Of a stretch of 64,000 nt of DNA, positions 35,063 to 46,207 are shown one piece after another (position 1 is the first letter of the stretch; each line of letters begins with the position of its first letter). The translations under genes were made by a program, and so were the position numbers. Location: NCBI GenBank assembly GCA_024516035.1, contig CM044959.1, forward strand, positions 32,240,118 to 32,304,117, given 5' to 3'. The notes below the pieces were generated by a model. The model was given only the letters and a program-made list of their open reading frames with translations. It was not told where the DNA came from and searched no databases. This DNA is from Bactericera cockerelli. Lineage: Eukaryota > Arthropoda > Insecta > Hemiptera > Triozidae.

Positions 35063-35147
35063 TTAAAATCTAGCCCTTTTGCCTCCAAATCTAGCCCTTT
35101 TTTTTCTCGAATCTAGCCCTATTTTAAATTGTGAATTGGAGACCCTG
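35063..35147 (+). repeat. hAT right end with subterminal TAGCCC repeats
   Basis: Three copies of ATCTAGCCCT stand in direct orientation ahead of the right inverted repeat. They face the same way as at the left end, although the terminal repeats themselves are inverted. Confidence 0.85.
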
Positions 35148-35239
35148 TCTTCCTGACACCATCAAACCAACATGTGCTCCGATGATTAAAAAACATAAAT
35201 TTAGGCAGAAGTATTCACAGAAATGTCCTACGATTCCTG

Positions 35240-35900
35240 GGTGTTTCAAAAGATAACCGAAGCTCTGGGTGTAATGGCTCTTCCTTCGACTCATCCTTTC
35301 ACTCTACCTTTTCCCAAACTTACTTCGGGTCAATGTTGGTTTGATTGTCCTCTTGTATTGTCCTCCACTTGCCTTCCCTACTCCACTCCTCCTCTCTCAA
35401 ATGTCCCTCAACTTTATCTCTAAACCTAAGTTTGTTGCCTCCCCTTTTCCGCTTTCCCCCCACCTGTAGTTTCTCAAATATTGTTTTTATCTATTTTCTC
35501 AATAAAACCATTTCTGTCTAACTCTTGAATTTTTCTTCCTAAAGTCCTTTCAAACTTCTATGCGTAGAGCGTACAAACACCCTTATCCTGTTCCATCTCG
35601 TAAGTACCAATTGTACAAGACATTCATCTAGTTCTGCTTCTTCTATGTTTTCTCTTTGTTATTGACCAGGTTCCTGCACTATACATAAACCCTGGTCTCA
35701 GAAGTGTCTTGTATATTTCTTCCTTAATTCTTACTCATTCAAGTCATTCACTAAATACACCACTCAATCTTTTCAAATTCGTCCATCAAAAACTCCCTCT
35801 ATGATTCATCTCCATCCCTTAGTTCCTGTATTAATTATTTTACATATTTACATAATTTCATTCAAGGATCGAGACTACCCATTTCCAAAAGATAGATTCT
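35240..35900 (-). pseudogene. Degenerate LINE ORF, C-terminal part
   Basis: Conceptual minus-strand translation gives a decayed reverse-transcriptase C-terminus. A TLLRPGFMYSAGTWSITKRK block is reminiscent of the usual RP-LLYG-E-W segment, and further on there is KLRFRDKVEGHLREE. It ends with NIDPK, a stop, and VWEKVE. The last motif matches the LINE tail at 44182-44243 (NADPK, stop, VWEKAK). Frames are broken several times. It lies just outside the hAT element. Confidence 0.5.
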
Positions 35901-36246
35901 GTGCTAAAAAAGGTGAAAATCTCAAGTGAAGCTACAATATTCCACAACATTCTCATCAACAATAAACCCTGTATAGGAGGAAGATATTGAAATCACCATA
36001 TGGATTATGATTTAACAGGGTGTAAAGTACATCAACACCCATTCATAAACAAAACATAAACAAGTTCTGTTAATGAGTTTTTTAATCCCAGGATTCCGAG
36101 GAGGATAAAAAAAGTCTTCGGTAATTAACAAGGTACCAGGAGAAATCTCGAGAAGTTGACATGTGTGTCCCGTTTGTTATTCAAATTTATTGGGACATGG
36201 ATGGAAATATAATAGTTATCATATTTGTGTTAATCACTTTCGTGTT

Positions 36247-36360
36247 ATCACAACTACTCAAACTCGCTTTACTAAATTTACGCTGAAACCGGGACTTGAA
36301 CCACCGACCTCCAGGTTACAAGTCCGCCGCCTTATCCATCAAGCTACTGAGGTCAAATTA
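36247..36360 (-). mobile_element. tRNA-derived SINE
   Basis: The minus strand reads CTCAGTAGCTTGATGGATAAGG (A-box region), CCTGGAGGTCGGTGG and GGTTCAAGTCCCGG (B-box). Related to 43600-43705 and 16045-16110. The downstream body reads towards TTTAGTAAAGCG. Confidence 0.65.
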
Positions 36361-36411
36361 TTTTGACTACATTTAAATACAAATTGAAACAATGGTGAAA
36401 AACCGTACACC

Positions 36412-36600
36412 GTGCACTGGTACTCAAGTGGTTGACGCGCTAGTCTGGTAATCCAGGTACCGTAAGGATCCGTTGGTTCGAATCCCACCCAGTGCATGAA
36501 TTTTTCCTCGTTAATTTAAGGTGCTCTATTCAACATTGGGATTATCTTATTTCTATTCAAGAATAGAACAAGTTGATTGTAATGTAGATAAATAACAAAA
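36412..36600 (+). mobile_element. tRNA-derived SINE with well-kept acceptor arm
   Basis: The head starts GCACTGG and ends CCAGTGC, a perfect seven-pair acceptor-like stem. It has TCAAGTGGTTGA (A-box region), a long variable region and GTTGGTTCGAATCCCAC (B-box). The body contains TTCCTCGTTAATTTAAGG, matching 11985-12120. The anticodon arm is not canonical, so I call it a SINE rather than a tRNA gene. Confidence 0.65.
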
Positions 36601-37949
36601 TACCTAATAAAAAACAAGATCTGTAGTATAAATATTCAGCTGGAAGATCTTTAGTATTTCGCAAATTCTAAGCAAGCAATCAACACGGAGGGTAATCTGA
36701 GGCGAATGAATCGGATTTAATTAAATTGTCCAACAATCATTTAATTTATGAACAGGCGACTAATCTAACGACACCATTCAGCTGTTAGGTAATTCGCAGG
36801 ACTAGAACGCTGGAATATCTTTGGTCAAACAAGTACCTATCCGCTTGAAAACTATTAAAGTTTTGCCAATTAGAGGAATTCACGAGATGGGAAGGAGACG
36901 GAAGGGGAAAAAAATGGCAAAACTAAACACTGTGGCCCAATAAATCATAATCCTCATGTATATATAGCATGGCTAAGGATATTCTGGATGCTCAGTAGAT
37001 CATATTGTATTCTTCCTTGTTGCATAAGTATAATAAACATGTGAACATTGGTAAGTAATTGAAGGAGCAACAAAGCCTAAGGGAAAATCAGATCATTACG
37101 TTAATACATGCCCTCTAATTATATACTTATAACTTATATAGAAGATAAGAAGGTTGGCATATCCTGGCGAACCGACTTGGTAAAAGAAGAGCAACTTCGC
37201 AAATTCAACTGGTAGCGAACATTCGCTAGGTTTTAAAATTGGTCATGGTCACACATATCCAAATCAACCTAACTTAGACGAGTAAATTAAACTTTGCCTA
37301 GAAACGTAGATCAGGAAAGAGAAAATTGGTACCCCGGAATGAGAGTTTCGCCTTTATTTTAATTTTTTAAATAGAATTGAAAAAAAAAAAATCATGTGTT
37401 AGACAGATTGGTCTTCAGGCTTGAAAATTTCTGATTTCATGACATCGTTGTTATTTATTCAACTAGGCCAAAGGCATAATAATATCATTCATGCACTCTA
37501 CTTCAGAGTAATCACAACCTAAAACTTCATTTCTTCTAATTTGTTACATCATCATGAACTGAAAGATTTTTAAACTGACGTTCATCTCCCAAACAACACT
37601 GTCATTTTAAACATCACAATATGAAGATGGCTTTTAATTTAAAACTGCTCGCATCATTATTAGTTTCACGATGATTAATTTCTATTATTTCATCAGGTCC
37701 AATTGAAGCAAATGAGAGCAGTAATTGGAATACAGAGCGGACCCCCGCGGCGGTTGGGGATGAAGATTTCACTTCCGGCGTTCAAAATATTTATCCAGAC
37801 TATCCAGAGCTTAATTAGAGGAGGCATCACTTCATGAAAAGATATGCAGGTCAGAGTTCATTATACAGGGTGACAGAGGATGTACGAATTATTTGAGTTG
37901 CTGGCAGAATCTTTACTATCTGAAGGAGAGACCTTCATCATTGATTTTA
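36601..37949. other. No supported gene
   Basis: AT-rich sequence without recognisable frames or placed repeats. Confidence 0.5.
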
Positions 37950-38137
37950 TTTTTTATTTTTAAGACAGTTGTACCCCGGAACCGGAAATTACTTCAGGGC
38001 ACTTTACCTTTACATTCATGCCAATCTAGAAACGGAAAAACTCTGTTAAAATTTTCCGCTCCGGCCGGGATTCGAACCCGCAACCTGCGGATCAGCAACC
38101 ATTGCTCTTAACCACTGAGCCACGGAGGTCGGCTAAT
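37950..38137 (-). mobile_element. tRNA-derived SINE
   Basis: The minus strand begins CCGACCTCCGTGGCTCAGTGG (A-box) and continues to GCGGGTTCGAATCCCGGCC (B-box). A body with GTTTTTCCGTTTCTAGATTGG follows, and an A/T-rich tail. The head is intact enough for polymerase III promoter function; it differs from the other SINE heads here. Confidence 0.75.
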
Positions 38138-40363
38138 TGCATTGGATTCAATATCCCATGTTCCACATTTGAGAGAATTCTCTAGAGTTTGAAATTCAAG
38201 TGTACAATGGCATCACTTTCAATTTTTGCTATAGCCAAGCTACCAAACCATAAACCATTTCATTTTAATATTAGTAGAGACGTTTATGACTTGTATTGTA
38301 TGTATGTTCATATTGACATTTTGATTGTCTTCTTCTGCTGTGAAAAGCAATGGACTCTACAGAAGCTCATTATTTATCTAGATTCTATTTTGAATCTTTG
38401 GTGTAAAATAATCAGCGAAGCTATGTTATGTATCCGTCTGAAAGCTGAGTATTCTGAAAACCCACTTGGCATATTTTTACTAGCAGACGTGACAGTCATA
38501 CTATTTGCTTTAATGAAATTGATGACATTGCTGAACTTTGTTTACGCTTTCTGAGGCTGACATAACAGCAATAACACATTCAGCTTCCTGTAACCTGGTG
38601 TCTGATGTCATTTTCGCTCAGTTTCTATCAAACATTGTTCAGGGTGTGTATGACAATTTATCCTGGTATGTATTTACCTACTTTACAAAATTATGGAGAT
38701 TACTAATATACTCATCAAACGCTATCTGAACACTGTGTATAGGAACACTTTAAAGGAAATATCAAAACACTTCAACTGGCGATTTTTATTAACTTTTGGG
38801 GACAAGGACTGAATATTAAAAACACCAATACTTCAAGAAACAAGTCAATTTTCTAAACAATAATTTACGTTATAATGGGTAATATTTTGTTCATGGGAAG
38901 AAATCTGTGTGAGCAAATTCAGGAGGAAGAAAAAACTACTTTTCTAGATTGGGAAATGAAAATTTATTTTATACTTGTTCTCTAAAAATATAAGACAGTC
39001 TGTCTGAAATGAGTCTTTAAATTTTTAACACTTTAAACTGATGGAAGGAATCAAGCATGCCTGGAGTAATGTGCATATACAATATGTACAAGAACATACA
39101 TAGCAGGTTTCATAGTTGGAAAAATGTAGCTATCTAAGCTATTTTAGAGATTGACACATACTGTCTATACAAAGTAGTCAAGTCTCACACCCAGTAGTTT
39201 CATAAACACAAACAAAACATTACACATGTTGCAAAAGTAGCAACGCCGAGTATTTATATGTTTTGTAGAAACTCATGCAACAATACATGGCAATATCACG
39301 GATCCGAGATTTATCTGTTTTTTATTGTGATACAAACAAATTGAAATATTTTATTCTCTCGCTAGCCAGTCAATAAAATACAGCACTCCAGTGTGAGAAA
39401 TCTAATGGGGATACATTTCACTTTCTTTTCAAACCAAGCACATTTTGTCACCGATTAGCTAGGTGAACCGATTTGTGTAAGGAGATACTCCAAGAGAAAA
39501 TGAAACAAAGAGAAAGGAATTTGAAGGAGAAAGAATAATTAAAAAATAAAAATAAATAACTAATGTTAAAAGTAATATCTGAATTATTAAATTAATAAAA
39601 AGTTATAACGGACTAGGAAGATACACAAAGAGGTGCTAAATTGTGATGGACGACTCTTTAATAAATGAGAAAAAGTCATAACTTTAACTTTTCCTGCTGA
39701 AAGTGAAAGCTATAACAATAGATCTTATTTAAGGCCTTAATTGCCAACCTTTCGCCTTTATTTTCATTATGCTATTGATACTCCTACTATATGTATGTAT
39801 CCACTATATTTTTAGCTGTATCTACCCATAGTTATACCTACTATTACTACTACTATTTTTATATCTGACCGTACTACGATGCTACCAACTGTTATCGATG
39901 CTGTACAATGTAACTTCATAGAGGTTTTATCACATACAGTCCAAATTTTACTACACGAGCGCAATAGTGGTCCTTATCAATTCACCACAGGACTACTGAC
40001 TGACGGTCTACCAAGGTCTACTTTGATAGTAGTGATTGTACAACACTCTGTTATCAGCAAGAGAACTTTACTCTTAATAGTCTATTCTTGTTCACTCACA
40101 TAAGACTCACATAACACATGCAAACGTCAATATAAATTTTAAATCACGGAACCTATGCTAAACACCAAAATATTCTACCATATGTCAAAGGCAATTTAAA
40201 GAGAACATTGAGCTCTTCCGCCATGGATCTCACGCAATAGAAACCCTACTATATCTCTTGAGATTTTCCACAAGTCGGCATTTTTAACTTCACTTGAAAT
40301 GGCAGAAAATAGTAAGATGAAATCTCTCTCTTTCAGATTCACGAAATTAAAACTTCATTTAAC
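38138..40363. other. No supported gene
   Basis: Frames at 38189-38554 (121 codons) and 39879-40103 are unrecognised, with no domain, no splice context and no codon bias that I can judge. Confidence 0.45.
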
Positions 40364-40560
40364 TGTTACATTTCTCGGATTCGAAAAGTGTTACATTTCT
40401 CGGATTCGCAAAGTGTTACATTTCTCGAATTCGCAAAGTGTTACATTTCTCGGATTCGAAAAGTGTTACATTTCTCGGATTCGAACTCACGTCCTGCTGT
40501 TCACCTGTACATGTTATTCCAGTGGCCTGGTACTGGACCATCAATCCAGATACATATTTA
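40364..40560 (-). repeat. 25-bp tandem array joined to a tRNA-like block
   Basis: Five 25-bp units, TGTTACATTTCTCGGATTCG plus an AAAAG-like spacer, start at 40364, 40389, 40414, 40439 and 40464. The last runs into TCGGATTCGAACTCACGTCC, a B-box-like block on the minus strand, with an A-box-like ATGGTCCAGTACCAGG further on. The unit includes the end of the B-box, so the array seems to have grown from a SINE. The open frames across it are by-products. Confidence 0.65.
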
Positions 40561-41027
40561 CAGAAAAATAAACTGTTTTCATTTCATAACATCACAAACT
40601 AGTTTCTGTATCCCCTAATATCCATTGGGAAGACTCGCAAGTACTAATGTAGCTATTACAAATAGAGATTTTATTTCCAGAGTCTGCTTAAAGGTCCTCA
40701 CTAGCTCTTCTTACAAAACATGAAGGACTATACAACACCGCCCTATGCTGATTTGCATATACATGTAACGTTTCCTATGTATTGAATTTGCAATGGGATC
40801 AAGAGTGTAGTAAAATAATTAAAAAGGAAAGTGCCTGGTCTAATATCATATTAATAATAACTAATTTAAATTCAATTAAAGCGTATTATCTGCGAGCGGC
40901 GGAGATGCCCATATAGAGATGTACAATGTGTAGTGTGTGCGTGCAAAATATAGAGGGACAGGGTGTGGGCAAGGTTCTGCATCATTGCCACTGCTATTTG
41001 TTGTGGGTCAGTACACCTGAGATAACA
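40561..41027. other. No supported gene
   Basis: Plain sequence up to the mariner left end. Confidence 0.5.
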
Positions 41028-42314
41028 CATGGGTCAATAAGTCGTCGAACTAAATGTGAAAGGAACCTTTTTTTGGCAAAATTTTACCTTAGTCATCAAC
41101 ATAGTCTCCATTTAGGGTAATACAATTATTCCAGCGCTTTTCCAATTTTTCGATTCCTATTTTGTAGAAGGTTTTGTCTTTTGCCTCAAAATAGGCTTCA
41201 GTGGCGACTATGACCTCACAGTCGGATCGAAATTTTTTTCCCTGGAGCTCTTTTTTCAGGTCTGAGAACAGATGGTAGTCAGATGGAGCCAGGTCAGGTG
41301 AATAAGGGGGATGTGAAAGCAATTCAAATCGCAAATCCTTCAATTTTGCCATCGTTTTCATTGATTTGTGGATTGGAGCGTTGTCTTGGTGAAAAAGTGG
41401 TTTTTTCCTTGCCATGTGGGGCCTTTTCTGTTTGATAGCGTCATTCAACCGATCCAATAAGGCAATGTAATAGTCACTGTTTATCTTCTGACCTTTCGGG
41501 AGAAAGTCAATGAGCAAAAGGCCATATGTGTCCCAAAATATAGAAGCCATAACCTTCCCAGCTGATTCTTGTGTCTTTGGACGCTTTGGTCGGGTATCGC
41601 CCTCTCCTGTCCATTCGGCTGACGCTCTTTTCGATTCCGGAGTATAGTGGTGTATCCACGTCTCATCCATCGTTATGTATCGGCGGAAAAAATCCTTTCT
41701 GTCTCTGTTAAACAGCTCCAAACAATGCTCAGAATCATCAATACGTTGTTGTTTTTGGTCTACTGTCAGTAAACGCGGCACCCACTTGGATAAAAGCTTC
41801 TGCATACCCAATTCTTCATGTAAAATTTTAAATACAGTACCTTTTGAAATCTGTAGAGTGTCAGCTATCTCTTGTAACTTAACTTTGCGATCAGCTCTCA
41901 CGATTTTCAGCACTTTTTGAGTGTTTTCTGGAGTAGCCACCTCAATAGGACGTCCTGAGCGTTCTTTGTCTTCGGTGGATGTTCTACCACTTTTAAATTC
42001 TCTATACCACCAACAAATTGTTCCTTTTGATGGACAATCATTTGGATAACACTTTATTAACCACTTTTGAGCTTCCACAGTATTTTTACCCATCAAAAAA
42101 CAATGTTTGATCAAGACGCGAAACTCGTTTTTATCCATATTTTAAAAGTAAACAATAGAAGCTTCACTTAATTTGTAATAACTTACAGAAAAATAATTTT
42201 CAAGGCACAAAATCTAAACACATGACTGATGACCGTTAGTACTAAAAGTTTTCAAAACAAACAGCGCGCTAGTGGCGCGCTCTATGACCTAGTTCGACAA
42301 CTTAATGACCCATG
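41028..42314 (-). mobile_element. Complete mariner element
   Basis: 1287 bp. The ends are inverted repeats beginning CATGGGTCA; over the first 25 bp 23 match, differing at two positions. The right end is followed by TA (42315-42316). The left end is preceded by CA where TA is expected, so one target copy may have mutated. One intact transposase frame lies inside. Confidence 0.9.
41089..42138 (-). CDS. Mariner transposase
   Basis: 349 residues, the usual length for mariner, with no stop or frameshift. The N-terminal half carries the two helix-turn-helix segments (about 8-45 and 84-112), then WVPRLL (119-124), the mariner linker motif. The catalytic triad is D158 (TMDETW), D252 (HQDNAPIH) and D287 (YSPDLAPSDYHLF). 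The spacing is D,D34D, diagnostic of mariner. The enzyme cuts and pastes the element into TA sites. Both ends of the element are present and the frame is open, so it may still be active. Confidence 0.96.
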   Translation of the reverse strand: MDKNEFRVLIKHCFLMGKNTVEAQKWLIKCYPNDCPSKGTICWWYREFKSGRTSTEDKERSGRPIEVATPENTQKVLKIVRADRKVKLQEIADTLQISKGTVFKILHEELGMQKLLSKWVPRLLTVDQKQQRIDDSEHCLELFNRDRKDFFRRYITMDETWIHHYTPESKRASAEWTGEGDTRPKRPKTQESAGKVMASIFWDTYGLLLIDFLPKGQKINSDYYIALLDRLNDAIKQKRPHMARKKPLFHQDNAPIHKSMKTMAKLKDLRFELLSHPPYSPDLAPSDYHLFSDLKKELQGKKFRSDCEVIVATEAYFEAKDKTFYKIGIEKLEKRWNNCITLNGDYVDD

Positions 42315-42316
42315 TA

Positions 42317-43288
42317 GTAACTATAAAATATAATCGTCGTTTGCTGAAAGATTACAAAACGTCCGCAGAGGATAAGTAATAGTGTCCATTGATCAATTGA
42401 AAATATGAATAACAAATTATAGGTCAATTTATTCATTGAATAAAAAAAAAATCAATCATATGGGTCGTATAATTATAAATTTTCGAGTCGCTAGTGTTAC
42501 ATTTACTGTGATAATTTCGGAGGAAAATACATCATTAATATGACATGGACATATAGTATTATGAGTAATGCACATCTACCACATTTTCTATTGTATCTTC
42601 TGATATCTAAGCAACATCTCATGATAGTTTAAATAGAACTTTTCTTTAAAATTTGAAAGGTAAAACCTTTGAGAATGGAGGGTAAAACCTTTTTTTTAAC
42701 GTTGCTTCATGTAGTTTGAAGCGACTTTAAAAAAAGTGAACTTCCAATCTGTAGATTGTCTGAACAGCCTTTTCAAAAGTTTCCTCTGTTTCGGAGCACC
42801 CTCCTGTTGTTCACTGTGGCGCGATGTCCAAATAATCTCTTTTTTTTTGAGAAGCATGAAAGTTCTTTATGAACTATGAAAATGTTCAATAGATTCTTTG
42901 CGGCTAACCAGATAGGTTGCGGCATACTAGCGCTTAGTGAAATAGTGACACAGGTAGAAAAGGTTGCGATCTGGAAGATCCTCAAAGTGTTGATCAATTC
43001 CTTTGTAAAGCGACACAGACAAGATTCACAAGATAGTGTTAGGTGTGATTTTGGCATAGGACTGCTAAATAAAATCAAATTGGCATGTTTTATTTCCAGT
43101 AAAATAAGGTAAAGGATTATGAAAATTTTCTTTTGTGTTTCTTGGTGTTAAAACTTTCCTTGAATGTGAAGGCAACCTTGTCTTCATAGAAGCTATAGTA
43201 TACAGCTATTTTTTATTCAAAGTTTCCTAAGGGATTACTCGAGTGGTAAATGAATTCCCCATTTCCGGCCTTAATCTATCAATTCAGT
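42317..43288. other. No supported gene
   Basis: Short overlapping frames on both strands (42773-43112) are unrecognised. Confidence 0.5.
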
Positions 43289-43489
43289 ATCAGTATCAAC
43301 AGAAAAGTGAGAAGTTGTACTAGATGTACATGAAAATCAGAACATACCTGGACAGCTGTTTCGAGCTTATTTGCTCTCATCAGCAGGTAATAGTTGTGAA
43401 TATCCATGCCATCAACTAACCTCTCTATTTTAATCAGTATCAACAGAAAAGTGAGAAGTTGTACTAGATGTACATGAAAATCAGAAATT
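43289..43489 (+). repeat. 55-bp direct repeat flanking a short insert
   Basis: ATCAGTATCAACAGAAAAGTG through GTACATGAAAATCAGAA occurs at about 43289-43343 and again 144 bp later (43433-43487). The segment between contains ACAGCTGTTTCGAGC and CTCATCAGCAGG. This could be a local tandem duplication or a long target duplication. Confidence 0.6.
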
Positions 43490-43599
43490 AGTAAACCATA
43501 AAGTCTAATATCTTAACTGACCCAAACATATAACCAGAGTAACGCATGAATAAAAAATTAAGCAAAATTATCTTGTTTTGTATTAATCACTACAGTGAT

Positions 43600-43705
43600 G
43601 TCACAATTACTCAATCTGACATTGCTAAGTTTTTGCCGAACTTGAGACTCGAACCACCGACCTCCAGGTTACAAGTCTGCCGTATATCGATCAAGCTACT
43701 GAAGT
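43600..43705 (-). mobile_element. tRNA-derived SINE
   Basis: The minus strand reads TTCAGTAGCTTGATCGATA, CCTGGAGGTCGGTGG and GGTTCGAGTCTCAAG. Same family and orientation as 36247-36360. A-box side slightly eroded. Confidence 0.6.
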
Positions 43706-44165
43706 CAGGGATTAAAAAATAAAGAGCATTGTTTCAAAATAAATGATGTAATTCCCGTGTGTCTCTGTGTTGATTCCCGACACAAAGATTGACTAATTTT
43801 CCGCCCCTACAAAAATACCGAGCTTTGGTAGTCTTGTTAGAGTAGAAGAATTAGAACCTTTTCAAGTCTCAAATTAGCCGAAAGTTAGGAAATATTCGAT
43901 CCTTATTAAACCAAGTCAAGTACAAAACTGTGCCTTTAATCTCAGAGTAGGTGTACCTATATCAGCAATGAGCCCACACTTTATTCGCTTGGTCGACATA
44001 TACATGGTTATCTATTGTATATTAATTAGTCGCTACTCTTCAGATCTATAAGAGCCGTACCATCTGATAACCATAGAGAGAGTAGGAAGGGCTCCTAGTT
44101 ACAAGGTGGGATGAGGAGAACATTAGGATGGATAGGACCAAGACGTTAAAGATAACAAATAACTA
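43706..44165. other. No supported gene
   Basis: Nothing recognised. Confidence 0.45.
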
Positions 44166-44181
44166 GATACTGATGCAGCAG

Positions 44182-44243
44182 ATGAGGTTGAACAATGCCG
44201 ACCCCAAGTAGGTTTGGGAAAAGGCAAAGTAAAAGAAGAAAAG
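44182..44243 (+). mobile_element. Very short LINE 3' tail insertion
   Basis: About 62 bp reading GAACAATGCCGACCCCAAGT then GTTTGGGAAAAGGCAAAG and a GAA-rich tail. It is flanked by a 16-bp direct repeat GATACTGATGCAGCAG (44166-44181, 44244-44259). This is a heavily 5'-truncated LINE copy with its target duplication. The same tail is recognisable on the minus strand near 35320. Confidence 0.75.
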
Positions 44244-44259
44244 GATACTGATGCAGCAG

Positions 44260-45513
44260 TAAATTTAAAGTATATACATAATTATTGATCCTACTCCAAA
44301 AAGGGAAAACGATTATGTAACCCTTGTAACCCTTAAGTAATAGGTAACCACAAGACAGTGTTATTACTGAAAGTATTTTCTACCACCTGACCAATTCATG
44401 GCACAAGTTAGGTGTTAGCTGGACCTGTAGTCCCACGCCTTTCTCTTATCAGTACGAGTAAGAGTATATAACTTGTGCAAGAATGTGATATGAGAAGATG
44501 ACACAAGAGCAAATGCAATAAAATCTGAAGGAACGAAAGTTTCACGACACGAAATAAAACTGAATTACCAAATAATTACAACTAGGTACCTGACTTTTAT
44601 CTTCAGGTGTGTATTTGGTCATCCAATTTTTCGGTGGGTTTTTTTCATTTTGATTTAAAGGTTAGAACTCAATTCAATTCCATGGCAGTTTGCTGCAATC
44701 AAGACCACTTTTGGATAACAGCCTATTAATTTGTGATTGATGGTGTCACCTGTGTCAAATTTATGCACTGGACTAGCAGTGGAAGCTTCTTGCGGTGAGG
44801 TGCTTTGAAGGTGTCTCTTGATCTCTTCATTTACCAGTAACAAGCCGGTTTGGCAGAGTCTATAAACTTTTTTTATAACATCCAAGTGATCTTTCTTGCA
44901 CCAACATGACCATTCCTTTGAACATTAATTTATTCCTGTGATTTTTAATTCGCAAAAACATTCCTACGTCTAAGTACAAATTTAATTTGACTTGTATTGC
45001 TTTTTGAATTTATTAATTTATGTCAAAACTCTTCATTAGTATCTTCCAAAATAAGAAGGTAATTTGAACAAAGTTTATCGAAGGAATCTTGATAATGAGA
45101 AATTAACTTTTGATGATAAATTTACTAATTTGGATCTGGCTGCAAAGTTGACAAACATGCTGACACATCATTATTTTTTAAAAATCAAGAGAAAACAACG
45201 CGTGAAGACTGATGAGTATCAGGCAAGTAAATCTATGTAGCACACCGTTTTAAATTGACATCATCCCTAACCTCAGACAAACATTAATAATAAAAACACT
45301 AAATTACACTTGCACTTTATAAATAGAGCAATTACATAATTATTAGGATAGTAAATTAGAGTTGTTGACTTTTACAGCTTCCTCTCATATTCCTCCCCAT
45401 AGTGTAATCACGTGTGTTAATGTTGCCACTTCTATATTACTTCCGCTCCCTGAGGTTGTCGACTTAACATCTTCTAATAAAGAGAAAAAAAACACTGCCA
45501 ATTATGGACACAA
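44260..45513. other. No supported gene
   Basis: A 76-codon minus frame (44655-44885) is unrecognised. Nothing else placed. Confidence 0.45.
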
Positions 45514-46207
45514 TACTTCCTCGTGATTGCTTCACATTGTAAACACGTGCCAATTTTGAGATTTTATAGAAAATTACTTGTATCTCCAAAACGGCTCAAC
45601 CGATTTTCTTCAAATTTGTTTTATATGGTAGAACATTGTTTTTTTTACAATCTGAGTTCTACAAAAAATTCTGTATCGGCAAGTCGTGGTCCTTATTTTT
45701 TTACTTTTTTGTCCAAAATTTCGGATTTTCTTAAATATCAGAGTCAAATTATAATTAATTTAAAAATAAATATAAATAACCTATGTTAAACAATAATATG
45801 CATATTCTTACAAAATTTCATCGAAATCGGGTGTACCGTTCACGAGATATAAGCGTTTAAGTAAAAAGTTAGTGGTCAGGCGCATGGTCTCTTTCACCCA
45901 GAACCGCTGGTATGAATTCGATGAAAATGGGACCATCTACAGAATGTCTCCTAGATGTGTGCAAAATTTCATCAAAATCGGTTGAGTAGTTTCCGAGATT
46001 TGCGCGTTACAAGGAATCGTTTTAACAGACAGACAGACAGACAGACCGACAGACCGACAGACGGACACAAAACCAAATTTACTCAGTAGGTTATGAAACG
46101 TCCAGAAATATGAAAAAAATTGAAATCGGAGCAAAAAATATTTTTTTTTTTACAAAAACGAACACAATACTTCCGATTTCTAATATTAGAAATTCCTCGG
46201 AAGTAAT
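45514..46207 (-). mobile_element. TACTTCC-hairpin element, inverted copy
   Basis: Reverse-complement counterpart of 5712-6400 and of nearly the same length (694 bp). TACTTCCTCGTG is at its low end. The terminal hairpin with TTTCTAATATTAGAAA and CGGAAGTAAT is at its high end (about 46167-46207). The tetranucleotide run (46024-46070) is present as CAGA/CCGA repeats. Confidence 0.7.

Larger units (their letters stand above)
25678..35147 (+). mobile_element. Complete 9470-bp hAT transposon
   Basis: Perfect 13-bp terminal inverted repeats: CAGGGTCTCCAAT (25678-25690) and ATTGGAGACCCTG (35135-35147). They are bordered by the 8-bp direct repeat TCTTCCTG (25670-25677 and 35148-35155), the target duplication length known for hAT elements. 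Inside is a hAT-type transposase (30255-32750), a partly duplicated copy of it, and later insertions (MITE 26561-26763, 5S-SINE 33086-33343, foldback 33885-34172). The intact ends and target duplication indicate a genuine single insertion. Confidence 0.95.

Noticed and set aside
40299..40618. Repeat protein encoded at 40.3-40.6 kb
   Set aside because: The frames are by-products of the 25-bp tandem DNA repeat, whose length cycles through the reading frames.
46021..46072. CAGA/CCGA run as an independent microsatellite locus
   Set aside because: It is an internal, conserved part of the TACTTCC-hairpin element and occurs at the matching place in the other copies.
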